A stretch of DNA of 64,000 nt from assembly GCA_963840805.1 (NCBI GenBank), contig CAWJAJ010000011.1:310001-374000 (forward strand), read 5' to 3'. The translations under genes were made by a program, and so were the position numbers. The notes beneath the pieces were generated by a model. The model worked only from the letters and a program-made list of their open reading frames with translations. It did not search any database and was not told where the DNA came from. This document shows positions 18,304-30,794 of this stretch, in pieces (the first letter of the stretch is position 1; each line of letters begins with the position of its first letter). Origin of the DNA: CADEEN01 sp963840805 (GTDB taxonomy: Bacteria; Pseudomonadota; Gammaproteobacteria; Burkholderiales; Burkholderiaceae_C).

Positions 18304-18780
18304 TCAGACGTAGCGCACGTCCATGATTTCGTAGCTCTTCACGCCGCCCGGCGCCTGCACGTCGGCAACATCGCCGACCTCCTTGCCAATCAGCGCGCGA
18401 GCGATCGGGGAACTGATCGAGATCAAGCCGAGCTTCAGGTCGGCCTCGTCGTCGCCGACGATCTGGTAGGTCACGCTGGCGCCGCTGTTCTCCTCTTCGA
18501 GGTCGACCGTGGCACCGAACACGACGCGGCCACCGGCATCGAGCGTGGCCGGGTCGATCACCTGCGCCGCCGCCAACTTGCTCTCGAGCTCGAGGATGCG
18601 GCCTTCGATGAAGCCCTGTTTGTCCTTGGCGGCTTCGTACTCGGCGTTCTCTGACAAATCACCCTGCGCGCGCGCCTCGGCGATGGCCTGGATCACTGCG
18701 TGGCGCTCGACGCCCTTGAGTCGCTGCAACTCGGCCTTGAGCTTCTGCAGGCCGCGAACGGTGAGGGGGACAGTGGCCAT
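18304..18780 (-). CDS. greA: Transcription elongation factor GreA
   Basis: Rescues backtracked RNA polymerase by stimulating transcript cleavage. It has 158 residues, the normal length. The N-terminal coiled coil includes ARAQGDLSENAEYEAAKDKQ, whose tip acidic residues (the D and E of GDLSENAEYE) enter the polymerase channel. The C-terminal FKBP-like domain has GATVDLEE and SPIARALIGKEVGD. The ATG at 18780 gives the family N-terminus MATVPLTVRGLQKL. It lies 91 bases after carB, the conserved carAB-greA order of Betaproteobacteria. Confidence 0.97.
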   Translation of the reverse strand: MATVPLTVRGLQKLKAELQRLKGVERHAVIQAIAEARAQGDLSENAEYEAAKDKQGFIEGRILELESKLAAAQVIDPATLDAGGRVVFGATVDLEEENSGASVTYQIVGDDEADLKLGLISISSPIARALIGKEVGDVADVQAPGGVKSYEIMDVRYV

Positions 18781-18871
18781 GGCGGTTGAGGCGTGCAAAT
18801 CACGGGTCTGAAACGAAGCCGCCGCCTGGGTCTCCTTGCGGGACGCCCGGCGGCGGGGGAACGGCGTGATT

Positions 18872-22118
<3,247 letters not shown>

Positions 22119-22126
<8 letters not shown>

Positions 22127-23279
22127 GCTGGTACTCGGCCATCGCCGCGGTGAATCGATCGAACAGGTAGGCGATGTCATGCGGGCCGGGCGAGGCCTCC
22201 GGGTGGCCCTGGAAACAGAACGCCGGCCTGTCGGTGCGGGCCAGGCCCTGCAGCGTGCCGTCGAACAGGCTCACGTGGGTCGGCCGCAGGTTGGCGGGCA
22301 AGGTCTTTTCGTCGACGGCGAAGCCATGGTTCTGGCTGGTGATGCTGACGCGGCCGCTGTCGAGATCCTTCACCGGGTGGTTGGCGCCGTGGTGGCCGAA
22401 CTTCATCTTGAAGGTCTTGGCGCCCGAGGCGAGTGCCATGATCTGGTGGCCCAGGCAGATGCCGAAGGTCGGGATGCCGCTGTCAATCAGCGTGCGCGCA
22501 GCGGCGATGGCGTAGTCGCAAGGTTCAGGGTCGCCAGGGCCGTTGCTGAGGAACACGCCATCAGGACGCAGTGCCAGCACGTCGGCGGCCGGGGTTCGCG
22601 CCGGCACCACGGAGATGCGGCAGCTGCGGCTGGCCAGCATGCGCAGGATGTTGCGCTTGACGCCGAAGTCGTACGCGACAACGTGGAACCGCGGTTCGTG
22701 CAGCGCACCGTAGCCGGCGCCCAGCGACCACTCGGTCTGCGTCCACTCGTACCGCGCGGCGGCCGAAACGACCTTGGCCAGGTCCAGGCCGGCCATGCTC
22801 GGTGCGTCACGAGCCAGCGCCAGCGCCGCATCGATCTGCGCCGCGCCGATCTGCGTGCCCGCAGCGAAGGCCGCGATACAGCCGTTTTGCGCGCCCTGGC
22901 TGCGCAGCCGCCGCGTCAACATCCGCGTGTCGATGTCGGCGATCGCGACCGTGCCCTCGCGCACCAGGTACTCGGCCAGCGTCATCGTCTGGCGAAAGTT
23001 GGACGCCAGCAAAGGCAGGTCCTTGATCACCAGGCCTGCGGCGAACACCTTGGCCGCCTCGACATCTTCGCCGTTGACGCCGTAGTTGCCGATGTGCGGA
23101 TACGTCAGCGTGACGATCTGCCGGCAATAACTGGGGTCGGTGAGGATCTCCTGGTAGCCGGTTAGCGCGGTGTTGAAGACGACTTCACCGACGGTGTGAC
23201 CGGCAGCACCGATCGAGGTGCCGTGAAAGACCGTGCCGTCTGCAAGTGCAAGGACGGCGGGAGGCAGGACGGGCAGCAA
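22119..23279 (-). CDS. carA: Carbamoyl-phosphate synthase small subunit
   Basis: The glutamine amidotransferase subunit that hydrolyses glutamine and channels ammonia to CarB. It has 386 residues. The N-terminal domain has ALADGTVFHGTSIGA and GEVVFNTALTGYQEILTDPSY. The class I amidotransferase domain has the nucleophile Cys275 in GICLGHQ, then NHGFAVD and the His-Glu pair in GHPEASPGP. It is the first gene of a carA-carB operon with overlapping ends. A possible -10 lies 130 bases upstream. Confidence 0.98.
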
Positions 23280-23407
23280 TACAGGCTCCGGGGCGGGCGC
23301 CCAGCGCGGCTCCTGAGCACGCCCGAGACCAGGGTCTCACGGCGCGCTTGAGTGTCCGTCGTCAGGTGTCAGGAAGGCTGGGGCGATGGGGGCAGACAAA
23401 CCGGGAA

Positions 23408-23413
23408 ATTATA
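23408..23413 (-). promoter_or_regulatory. Candidate -10 of the carAB promoter
   Basis: A perfect TATAAT on the minus strand lies 129 bases upstream of carA and just past the end of the GlcG-like gene. No convincing -35 lies 16-18 bases further up. I see no ArgR palindrome or attenuator in the leader. Confidence 0.4.
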
Positions 23414-23446
23414 CGGCGCAGCGGCTTTTACGCAGGGCCTACCGCC

Positions 23447-23854
23447 TCACGACAGCAGTGCGGCGATGCCGGCCCGCGCGATCTGCGCGTCCTCGCTCGA
23501 CTTCACCCCGCTGACGCCGACCGCACCGGCGCAATGCCCGTCGACCATCACCGGCACGCCGCCTTCGAGCATGCCTTCGAGCCCGGGTGCGCTGAGGAAC
23601 GCCGCACGCGGACCGTTGATCATCTCCTCGTAGACCCGGCTCTCGCGCCGGCCGAGTGCTGCGGTGCGCGCCTTGGCCGGCGCAATCTGCGCCGAGATCG
23701 GCGCTGCGCCATCGAGCCGCTGCAGCCAAAGCAGGTGGCCGCCATCGTCGACGATGGCAATCGCCACCGCCCACTCGTTGCGGCAAGCTTCGGCTTCGGC
23801 CGCGGCGGCAATATGTCGCGCGTCCTCCAGAGAGAGAAAAGGCTTGCTGTTCAT
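23447..23854 (-). CDS. GlcG/HbpS-family protein
   Basis: A protein of 135 residues of the GlcG/HbpS family (DUF336). It begins MNSKPFLSLEDARHIAAAAEAEAC, followed by VAIAIVDDGGHLLWLQRLDGA. The C-terminal half has the glycine-rich GVPVMVDGHCAGAVGVSGVKSSEDAQIARAG, with GAVGVSG and DAQIARAG typical of the family. Known members include the haem-binding HbpS and GlcG of glycolate operons, but no glycolate gene is adjacent here. The function is therefore open. It is divergent from the BI-1 family gene. Confidence 0.85.
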   Translation of the reverse strand: MNSKPFLSLEDARHIAAAAEAEACRNEWAVAIAIVDDGGHLLWLQRLDGAAPISAQIAPAKARTAALGRRESRVYEEMINGPRAAFLSAPGLEGMLEGGVPVMVDGHCAGAVGVSGVKSSEDAQIARAGIAALLS

Positions 23855-23961
23855 GATCGTACGGTTGTGGAAAAGGTTAATCCTGAGAGCTTTGCTGGGG
23901 AACTAGAATCCGCGGCGCGGGTCACAGCCCGCGTGACTCACATCATTGGAGGTCCGTGACG

Positions 23962-24660
23962 ATGAACGAACGCCTGCAACCCGCCTATGTCGGTCAAGCC
24001 GGATCCGGCGCGCTCTCCGGGGAGCGTAACCGTGTCCTGCGCAATACCTACTGGCTGCTGGCATTGTCGCTGGTGCCGACGGTGCTCGGCGCCTGGGTCG
24101 GTGTCAGCACCGGCGTGATGGCCAAGCTCGGGATGGGCATCAGCACGATCGTGTTCCTGGCCGGTGCGTTCGGCTTCATGTTCGCGATCGAGAAGTTCAA
24201 GAATTCGAGCACCGGCGTGATGCTGCTGCTCGGCTTCACGTTCTTCATGGGCCTGATGCTATCGCGCCTGCTGGCTGCCGTGCTCGGATTCAGCAACGGC
24301 GCCTCGCTGATCATGTACGCCTTCAGTGGCACGGCCGCGGTGTTCTTTGCCATGGCCAGCCTGTCCAGCGTGATCAAGCGCGACCTGTCGAACATGGGCA
24401 AATTCCTGTTCGTCGGCGCGATCCTGCTGCTCGTCGCGGGGCTGATCAATCTGTTCGTGCAGTCGGGCGCCCTGATGATCACGCTGTCGGTGATCGCGAT
24501 CGGCCTGTTCTCGGCGTTCATGCTGTATGACCTGAAGCGGGTGATCGACGGTGGCGAGACCAACTACGTCAGCGCGACCTTGGCGATCTACCTGGACATC
24601 TACAACGTCTTCCAGAGCCTGTTGGCGTTGCTCGGCATCTTCGGCGGGGAAAGAGACTAA
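23962..24660 (+). CDS. Bax inhibitor-1/YccA family membrane protein
   Basis: A polytopic inner-membrane protein of 232 residues with seven hydrophobic segments. It begins MNERLQPAYVGQAGSGALSGERNRVLRNTYWLLA. The family signature is present near the C-terminus: MLYDLKRVIDGGETNYVSATLAIYLDIYNVFQSLL. E. coli YccA associates with FtsH and can inhibit it; whether that holds here is unknown. GGAGGT at 23948-23953 fixes the start: it is eight bases from the ATG at 23962 but only two from an in-frame GTG at 23956. A strong terminator follows. Confidence 0.93.
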   Translation: MNERLQPAYVGQAGSGALSGERNRVLRNTYWLLALSLVPTVLGAWVGVSTGVMAKLGMGISTIVFLAGAFGFMFAIEKFKNSSTGVMLLLGFTFFMGLMLSRLLAAVLGFSNGASLIMYAFSGTAAVFFAMASLSSVIKRDLSNMGKFLFVGAILLLVAGLINLFVQSGALMITLSVIAIGLFSAFMLYDLKRVIDGGETNYVSATLAIYLDIYNVFQSLLALLGIFGGERD

Positions 24661-24680
24661 CGCTCCGCGAGTCGAACAGC

Positions 24681-24707
24681 GGGCCCCTTGCGGGGCCCTT
24701 TTCTTTT
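24681..24707 (+). terminator. Rho-independent terminator after the BI-1 family gene
   Basis: GGGCCCC (24681-24687), a TTGC loop, GGGGCCC (24692-24698) and then TTTTCTTTT. It lies between two convergent genes, 21 bases past the BI-1 stop and just before the rlmD stop. Confidence 0.88.
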
Positions 24708-24711
24708 GGCG

Positions 24712-26070
24712 CTACGCGCGGTCGAATACCGCGATGCTCTCGACGTGCGCGGTGTGCGGGAACATGTTCACCGCGCCCGCTGCGCTGCAGCGGTAGCCGG
24801 CCCGGTGGACGAGCAGGCCGGCATCGCGGGCCAGCGTGGCCGGATTGCAGCTGACATAGACGATGCGCTGCGGCGCTGTCCAAGCCGGGGCCAGCGCGGG
24901 ATCGGCGTGCAGTTCGGCCAGCGCCTTGGCCAGTGCGAACGCACCTTCGCGCGGCGGATCGATCAGCCATTTGTCGGCGACGCCGTCGGCAGCCAACTGC
25001 GCCGCGGTCAGCTCGAACAAGTTGCGAGATTCGAAGCGGACCTTGCCGGCCAGGCCATTGCGTTCGGCGTTGGCCGCCGCGCGCTGCACCAGCACGTCGC
25101 TGCCTTCGATGCCCAGCACCTCGCGCGCCCGTCGAGCCAGCGGCAGCGTGAAGTTGCCGAGGCCGCAAAACCAGTCGATCACGCGCTCCCCCGCGCCGAC
25201 GTCGAGCAGGCGCAGCGCGCGGCCGACCAGCACCGCATTGACATGCGGGTTGACCTGCGTGAAATCGGTCGGCTTGAACGGCAGCGTGACGCCGAACTCG
25301 GGCAGCGTGTAGGCCAGTTCGTCGCCGGCCGCCTCGTCGAGTCGGTGCACGGTTTCCGGGCCCTGGGGTTGCAGCCACCACTGCACGCCATGTTCGGCAG
25401 CGAAGGCACGCAGCCGCTGCTGGTCGGCGGCCGAGAGCGGTTCGAGGTGTCGCAGCACCAGCGCCAGTACGCTGTCGCCTGCGGCAAGCTCGATCTGCGG
25501 CAAGCGCTCGCGCGCCTGCATCGTCATCATCAGCGCGCGCAGCGGCATCAGCAACGCGCTGACCCGCGCCGGCAACACCGCACAGCTCTGCATGTCGGCG
25601 ATGAAGCTCGACTTGCGCTCGTGAAAGCCGACCAGCACCGTGCCCTTCTTGGCGACATAGCGAACCGACAGGCGAGCGCGGTACCGATATCCCCAGGCCG
25701 GTCCTTCGATCGGCCGCAACACCTGCTCGGGCCGCACCTTGCCGAGATGCCAGAGGCTGTCCTCGAGGGCGCGCTGCTTGACCGCCACCTGCGCGGCCGG
25801 GTGCAGGTGCTGCATCTTGCAGCCGCCGCACGCGCCGGCATGCAGCCCGAAATGCGGGCAGACGGGCCGCACCCGCAGCGCGCTCTCGCGGGCCAGCACG
25901 GTGAGCGTGGCCTGCTCCCATTGGCTCTTGCGACGGTGAACATGCACCTGCACCGTCTCGCCGGGCAGCGCGCCCTCGATGAACACCACCTTGCCTTGAG
26001 CATCGTGTGCCACGCCCTGGGCCTCGAGGTCGAGCGACTCGACCTCCAGCCACTCGTTGTCTGCTGTCAT
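24712..26070 (-). CDS. rlmD: 23S rRNA (uracil-1939-C5)-methyltransferase
   Basis: A SAM-dependent RNA methyltransferase (RumA) of 452 residues. An N-terminal TRAM domain (about 1-60) is followed by the iron-sulfur ligands Cys71, Cys81 and Cys84 in CPHFGLHAGACGGC, with a fourth in MQSCAVLP. The SAM domain has VIDWFCGLGNFTLPLA and the motif IDPPREGA. The catalytic cysteine is in YVSCNPATLARD. The start at 26070 (MTADNEWLEVESLDLE) leads straight into the TRAM fold. It lies 27 bases after rpoS and may be cotranscribed with it. Confidence 0.95.
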   Translation of the reverse strand: MTADNEWLEVESLDLEAQGVAHDAQGKVVFIEGALPGETVQVHVHRRKSQWEQATLTVLARESALRVRPVCPHFGLHAGACGGCKMQHLHPAAQVAVKQRALEDSLWHLGKVRPEQVLRPIEGPAWGYRYRARLSVRYVAKKGTVLVGFHERKSSFIADMQSCAVLPARVSALLMPLRALMMTMQARERLPQIELAAGDSVLALVLRHLEPLSAADQQRLRAFAAEHGVQWWLQPQGPETVHRLDEAAGDELAYTLPEFGVTLPFKPTDFTQVNPHVNAVLVGRALRLLDVGAGERVIDWFCGLGNFTLPLARRAREVLGIEGSDVLVQRAAANAERNGLAGKVRFESRNLFELTAAQLAADGVADKWLIDPPREGAFALAKALAELHADPALAPAWTAPQRIVYVSCNPATLARDAGLLVHRAGYRCSAAGAVNMFPHTAHVESIAVFDRA

Positions 26071-26097
26071 GGGCCCGGATTATCCGGGCGCACAGAT

Positions 26098-27081
26098 TCA
26101 GAAGATCGAGTCGCGATCGATGCCGTGACGCGCCATGTGGCGCTTCAGCTTGGCCAGCGCCTCCTGCTGGATCTGGCGAATGCGCTCGCGTGTCAGGCCC
26201 ATGCGCTCGGCCAGTGCCTCGAGCGTTTCGGGCTCGTGGTCGTGCAGGCCAAAGCGCCCGGTCAGCACCTCCCGCTCGCGGTGGTTGAGCGCGGACAACT
26301 CGCTCTCGAGCAGCGACTCGACCTCGTGGTGCAGTGTCTGGCCCATCGGATCGACGGCATCGTCGTCCGCCACGCCGTCGAGCAGCGACTCGCCCGCCGG
26401 TTCACCTTCGCGCGACGCGTCGCGCGGCGCATCCAACGACGACGGCGCCTCGGCAAAGCGCAACAACTCCGCCACTTCCTGTGCGGGGCGGCCGAGCGCC
26501 GTGGCGATCTGCTCGACACTCACCGGCCGGTCATCGGGAATGGCCGCTTGGCTGCGCTCGCGTTCCAGCGCGCGCCGAATCCGCAGCACCGCGTTGAGTT
26601 CGCGCACCACGTGCACCGGCAGCCTCACCAACCGTGCCTGGTGCATGATCGCCCGCTCGATGCTTTGGCGAATCCACCAGGACGCGTAGGTCGAGAATCG
26701 GAATCCGCGCTCCGGCTCGAACTTCGCGGTCGCGTGCATCAGGCCGAGGTTCCCCTCCTCGATCAGGTCGGTCAGCGGCATGCCGCGGCCGAGGTAGTTC
26801 TTCGCGATGCTGACCACCAGCCGCAAGTTGCGCTCGATCATCGCCTGCCGCGCCGTGAAGTCTCCAGCACGCGCGCGCCTTGCCGTCTCGTATTCCTGTT
26901 CGGGCGTGAAGAGTGGTGCGCGCCTGATTTCACGCAGGTAGGTCTGCAACGTGTTGGTGGCGTCGGCGTCGCCCGCAGCAATGTCGAGCGCGGCCACAGC
27001 GACTTCATCGAGGCCTTGGGCGGTCGCCATGCCGGCAGAGCCGTCGGGTAGCCCGGCTTCATGGGGTGGCAGGCTGGTCAC
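26098..27081 (-). CDS. rpoS: RNA polymerase sigma factor RpoS
   Basis: The stationary-phase and general stress sigma factor. Region 1.2 includes NTLQTYLREIRRAPLFTPEQEYETARRARAGD. Region 2 has RNLRLVVSIAKNYLGRGMPLTDLIEEGNLGLMHA and FRFSTYASWWIRQSIERAIM. Region 3 follows, with an Asp/Glu-rich insertion before region 4 (NHREREVLTGRFGL and LTRERIRQIQQEALAKL). The start is uncertain. The GTG at 27081, with GGAG 11 bases upstream, gives 327 residues; the ATG at 27030 (MATAQGLDEVAV) gives 310. It follows nlpD directly, the standard nlpD-rpoS arrangement, so the main promoter probably lies within nlpD. Confidence 0.93.
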   Translation of the reverse strand: MTSLPPHEAGLPDGSAGMATAQGLDEVAVAALDIAAGDADATNTLQTYLREIRRAPLFTPEQEYETARRARAGDFTARQAMIERNLRLVVSIAKNYLGRGMPLTDLIEEGNLGLMHATAKFEPERGFRFSTYASWWIRQSIERAIMHQARLVRLPVHVVRELNAVLRIRRALERERSQAAIPDDRPVSVEQIATALGRPAQEVAELLRFAEAPSSLDAPRDASREGEPAGESLLDGVADDDAVDPMGQTLHHEVESLLESELSALNHREREVLTGRFGLHDHEPETLEALAERMGLTRERIRQIQQEALAKLKRHMARHGIDRDSIF

Positions 27082-27100
27082 GCGCTGACCCGCTCCATGG

Positions 27101-28036
27101 CTAGCGCGGCGGCAGCAGTCGCGCTGGATCGATCGGCTTGCCGAGCTTGCGCAATTCGAAGTGCAGTTGCACCCGTTCGGCGTCACTCGACCCCATCTCT
27201 GCGATCTTCTGGCCCCTCCGCACGGCCTGATCCTCTTTCACCAGCAGGGTCTGGTTGTGCGCGTAGGCCGTGAGGTAAGTGTTGTTGTGCTTGACGATCA
27301 CCAGGTTGCCATAGCCCCGCAGGCCCGATCCGGCGTAGACCACACGGCCATCGGCAGCGGCGAGCACCGGATCGCCCGCCTTGCCGGCAAAAACCAGACC
27401 CTTGCTGCGCGTTTCGTCGAACGGGGTCGTCACGCCCGTGGCGGTAGGCCACGCCCAGGCGACCTCATCGTCCGCGTTGCGCGCGCCGGTCGGGCCAGCA
27501 ACGGGTGGCGGCGGCGCGCCCGACGCGCCGGTCGCAACCGCGGCAGGCGCCGCAGTCACCGCTGACGCTGCAGGCGGCTCGGCGGCCGATGCCGCGCCGG
27601 CCGCCGGCGCCGGCTTGCCGCTGTCGATAGGCCTCGTTTCGACCTTCGTGGGCGGCACCGCGCGCGCGGTCGTCGTCGCGGCATCGACGCTGGGCGCGAC
27701 GACACGCAGCACCTGGCCCACCTCGAGCAGATTCGGGTTGTCGATGTTGTTCCAGCGTGCGATGTCACGCCAGTTCTGTCCGGTTTCGAGCCCGATGCGA
27801 ACCATCGTGTCGCCCGGCTTCACCGCGTAGTAGCCTGGCTTGCCGGCATTTTCAGCGCCGGGCGGCGGCTTGGTCGCGTCAGGCACGGGTAGGGCACTGG
27901 CCGGTGCACTGCGAGCACCGCGATCCTCCACCGGTGCCCGGTACCGCGGCGATGCGCAACCGGCGAGCGCCGCCATGACCACCGTGGCGGTCACGACACG
28001 GGCAAACGCGGGGCACATCGGCAACTCGATCATCAT
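27101..28036 (-). CDS. nlpD: NlpD-type lipoprotein: LysM and degenerate M23 domain
   Basis: An envelope protein of 311 residues. The signal sequence ends in the lipobox LAGC, predicting lipid attachment. One LysM domain (about 72-113: YYAVKPGDTMVRIGLETG, then NPNLLEVGQVLRVV) binds peptidoglycan. A low-complexity Ala/Pro linker leads to a C-terminal M23 fold. The usual metal site HxGxD is replaced by SKGLVFAG, while the later LHFELRKLGKPIDP is kept, so zinc hydrolysis is unlikely. E. coli NlpD has the same degeneracy and activates the amidase AmiC; that role is inferred here. It precedes rpoS and overlaps the pcm end. Confidence 0.92.
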   Translation of the reverse strand: MMIELPMCPAFARVVTATVVMAALAGCASPRYRAPVEDRGARSAPASALPVPDATKPPPGAENAGKPGYYAVKPGDTMVRIGLETGQNWRDIARWNNIDNPNLLEVGQVLRVVAPSVDAATTTARAVPPTKVETRPIDSGKPAPAAGAASAAEPPAASAVTAAPAAVATGASGAPPPPVAGPTGARNADDEVAWAWPTATGVTTPFDETRSKGLVFAGKAGDPVLAAADGRVVYAGSGLRGYGNLVIVKHNNTYLTAYAHNQTLLVKEDQAVRRGQKIAEMGSSDAERVQLHFELRKLGKPIDPARLLPPR

Positions 28037-28858
28037 GCGGTGCCCGATCTTAACGGCACAAAGTGCACCGATTCGTGATCACGGCGGATCAAGCCATCGC
28101 TCGTACGGTCGACCGTGATCAGCACCTGCCCTGTCCTGCGGGTCGGCTCGCGTCGGCGCCAGCAAGCGGCCGCCGATAGCCAGCTGGTCGAGCCACGGCT
28201 GCGGCACGTCGTCACCGCCGGCCGCGCAGACGATGGCGTCGTAAGGCGCATTCGGCGCGTGGCCGAGGCGGCCGTCGCCGTAAACCAGCCTCAAGTTGCT
28301 TCGGCGCAGCAGCGCCAGGTTGTCACGCGCCTTCTCGTGCAGCGGGCGCAGGCGTTCGACCGAAATCACCTGCTGCGCCAGCAGCGACAACAACGCCGCC
28401 TGGTAACCGCAACCCGACCCGATCTCGAGCACGCGGCCGAGCGACCCCGTGCGCGCTGCGTCGCGACCGTCGAACAACAGCGCGAGCATGCGTGCCACGA
28501 CCGAGGGCTTGGAGATCGTCTGGCCCAGCCCGATCGGCAATGCCGTATCCTCGTAGGCCTGGGCCGCGAGCGCCGTATCGACGAACAGGTGCCGCGGCAC
28601 GCTGGCCATTGCCGCCAGCACGGGTTCGCAGCGCACCCCTTGCGCGCGCAGGCGTTCGATCATCCGTGAGCGCACCGACTGCGAATCGAGCCCCAGGCCG
28701 AACGGCATGCTCTCGCGTGCCGCATGCTCGGCGGCTTCACGCAGCGGCCGTTGCGGCTGCTGCAGCCGCCGTGCTGTGCGTGCGTCCGCCGTCCCCGGCA
28801 CAGCCGCTCGCGCCGCGCGGTCGAGCACCACCGGAAAGCGGCGGCCTCGCGCGCTCAC
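28033..28858 (-). CDS. pcm: Protein-L-isoaspartate O-methyltransferase (frameshift near the 3' end)
   Basis: Repairs isomerised aspartates in aged proteins using SAM. A GTG at 28858 overlaps the surE stop (GTGA) and gives a basic extension before MPFGLGLDSQSVRSRMIERL. Family motifs follow: PRHLFVDTALAAQAYEDTALPIGLGQTISKP and the SAM loop VLEIGSGCGYQAALL. After GGRLLAP the frame breaks near 28135; in the next frame it continues QVLITVDRTSDGLIRRD and ends VHFVPLRSGTA, overlapping the nlpD start by four bases. Both overlaps fit the compact surE-pcm-nlpD-rpoS operon. The single indel is probably a sequence error. Confidence 0.88.
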
Positions 28859-29613
28859 CGGGCTCCCGCGTCGGTCAGCGTGGACTGCCACGCGCCGAGC
28901 GCCGCGTGGTCGGTCAGATCGACCTGCAGCGGCGTGATCGACACAAAGCCGCTGGCGGTCGCATGGAAATCCGTGCCCTCGCCGGCTTCGCGCGCATCGC
29001 CAGCCGGGCCGATCCAATAGATGGTCTCGCCACGCGGGCTCTGCTGTCGGATCACCGGCTCGCTGGCGTGGCGGCGTCCCAGCCGCGTGATGCGTCGGGG
29101 CAGCGCCGCCGCATCGGCGCGGTTGGGAATGTTGACATTCAACAGCCATGGCCGCTGCGTCGGCGGCCGAGCCAGGACCTGCGCAACGACCGCTCGCGCC
29201 ACTAGCGCGGCGGCATCCAGGTGGGCCCAGCCCTTCTCGACCTGCGAGAAGGCGATCGACGGGATGCCGAACAGGAACCCCTCCATCGCCGCCGCCACGG
29301 TGCCGGAATACAGCGTGTCGTCACCCATGTTGGCGCCGTTGTTGATGCCCGAAAGCACGAGATCGGGCCGCTCCGGCAACAGGCCCGTCAGCGCGACGTG
29401 CACGCTGTCCGACGGCGTGCCGTTGATGTAGCGAAATCCGTTCGCCGCACGCTGCACGGACAGCGGCCGATTGAGCGTCAGCGCGTTGGACGTGCCGCTG
29501 GCGTTCTGCTCCGGCGCGATCACCTCGATCTCGCCGAGCCCTTGCATTGCCTGCACCAGTGCCGCCAGGCCCGGAGCGAGGTAACCGTCATCATTGGCAA
29601 TGAGAATGCGCAT
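28855..29613 (-). CDS. surE: 5'/3'-nucleotidase SurE
   Basis: A stationary-phase survival nucleotidase of 252 residues. The ATG at 29613 gives the conserved MRILIANDDGYLAPGL, with metal ligands Asp8 and Asp9. Further motifs are the NTP-site YINGTPSDSVHVAL and LVLSGINNGANMGDDTLYSGTV, with the metal-binding Asn. The active-site region ends near WLLNVNIPN. It opens the surE-pcm-nlpD-rpoS block. A -10-like TACAAT lies only six bases before the ATG. Confidence 0.96.
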   Translation of the reverse strand: MRILIANDDGYLAPGLAALVQAMQGLGEIEVIAPEQNASGTSNALTLNRPLSVQRAANGFRYINGTPSDSVHVALTGLLPERPDLVLSGINNGANMGDDTLYSGTVAAAMEGFLFGIPSIAFSQVEKGWAHLDAAALVARAVVAQVLARPPTQRPWLLNVNIPNRADAAALPRRITRLGRRHASEPVIRQQSPRGETIYWIGPAGDAREAGEGTDFHATASGFVSITPLQVDLTDHAALGAWQSTLTDAGAR

Positions 29614-29619
29614 GGCGTG

Positions 29620-29625
29620 ATTGTA
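29620..29625 (-). promoter_or_regulatory. Candidate -10 for surE with almost no leader
   Basis: TACAAT on the minus strand is separated from the surE ATG by the six bases CACGCC, so initiation would fall at or next to the start codon. The best -35 (TTGGCG) is 20 bases upstream, which is long. Confidence 0.3.
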
Positions 29626-29711
29626 GGCAGCCGAGGGTGCCGCCGCGCCAAGTCTTCGGTCCGCACGGTCGCTGCCTATCATGCGTGCCTCGATCAACAT
29701 GGAGCACGCCC

Positions 29712-30692
29712 ATGCGCGCCTGGATTTGCGACAACCCGATCGGCGTCGACGCCCTGCGTTGGACCGACATGCCGACACCCGCCCCCGGCCCCGGCCAAGT
29801 GCGCATCGCGGTGCACGCGGCGAGCCTGAACTTTCCCGATCTGCTGACGGTGCAGAACAAGTACCAGATCAAGCCTCCGCTGCCCTTCGTGCCCGGCAGC
29901 GAGTTCGCCGGTACCGTGGATGCGGTCGGTGATGGCGTGCAGCACCTCAAACCAGGCGATCGCGTGGCCACCATCGGCGTGACCGGGGGCTTTGCGACGC
30001 ACGCCTGCGTCGACGCCGCCAACGTCATGCCACTGCCGGCCGCCGTCGACCTCGAAGACGCGGCCGCATTCGCCTTCACCTATGGAACGTCGCACCACGC
30101 GCTGATCGACCGTGCCGCCGTGTGCGAAGGCGAGACCGTGCTCGTGCTTGGCGCGGCCGGTGGCGTCGGCAGCGCAGCAGTGCAGATCGCCAAGGCGGCA
30201 GGCGCGCGCGTCATAGCCGCCGCGTCGAGCGACGAAAAGTGCAACTTCTGCCGCGCGCTCGGAGCCGATGCCGTCATCAACTACAGCCGCGACGGCCTGC
30301 GCGACGCCGTCAAGGCCGCCACCGATGGCCGGGGTCCCGATATCGTTTACGACCCGGTCGGCGGCGATCTGGCGGAGCCGGCGTTCCGCTCGCTCGCGTG
30401 GCGCGGCCGCTACCTCGTCGTTGGCTTTGCCGGCGGGCCGATCCCGGCGTTGCCGTGGAACCTGCCTTTGCTCAAGGGGGCCTCGGTGGTCGGCGTCTTC
30501 TGGGGCGAATTCGTGCGCCGCGAGCCGGCAGCCTTCCGGCGCGCGCTGGGCGAGTTGTTCGACTGGTATGCGCAGGGTCGCGTCAAGCCCGCCATCGACA
30601 GCCGCTTGCCGATGAGCGCGCTGCCAGACGCCTATGCCCGCATGGCCACGCGCCAGGTGCGCGGCAAGCTGCTGTTGGTCAATGCGGATTGA
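29712..30692 (+). CDS. Zinc-independent NADPH:quinone oxidoreductase (MDR family)
   Basis: A medium-chain dehydrogenase/reductase of 326 residues without the catalytic zinc-ligand pattern, like QOR/QorA proteins. The N-terminal GroES-like domain has AASLNFPDLLTVQNKYQIKPPLPFVPGSE. The dinucleotide-binding motif is VLVLGAAGGVGSAAVQIAKAAGARVIA. The later phrase RGRYLVVGFAGGPIPALP is typical of NADPH:quinone or enoyl reductases. The start is set by GGAG at 29701-29704 and by MRAWICDNPIG. It is divergent from surE. The physiological substrate cannot be inferred. Confidence 0.88.
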   Translation: MRAWICDNPIGVDALRWTDMPTPAPGPGQVRIAVHAASLNFPDLLTVQNKYQIKPPLPFVPGSEFAGTVDAVGDGVQHLKPGDRVATIGVTGGFATHACVDAANVMPLPAAVDLEDAAAFAFTYGTSHHALIDRAAVCEGETVLVLGAAGGVGSAAVQIAKAAGARVIAAASSDEKCNFCRALGADAVINYSRDGLRDAVKAATDGRGPDIVYDPVGGDLAEPAFRSLAWRGRYLVVGFAGGPIPALPWNLPLLKGASVVGVFWGEFVRREPAAFRRALGELFDWYAQGRVKPAIDSRLPMSALPDAYARMATRQVRGKLLLVNAD

Positions 30693-30794
30693 TGGCCGCG
30701 CGGCAACCACCCTCGTCGGCGGCAGTGTGATGCGCTAGGATGCCCTGCAAAACCCCGGCGACGCGTGCCGTCGCGGGAGCACGGGGAGGTTTGC

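Noticed and set aside
23280..23407. An attenuator or ArgR operator in the carAB leader
   Set aside because: Only a short GAGACC/GGTCTC inverted repeat without a T-run is present, and no leader peptide or ArgR palindrome was found.
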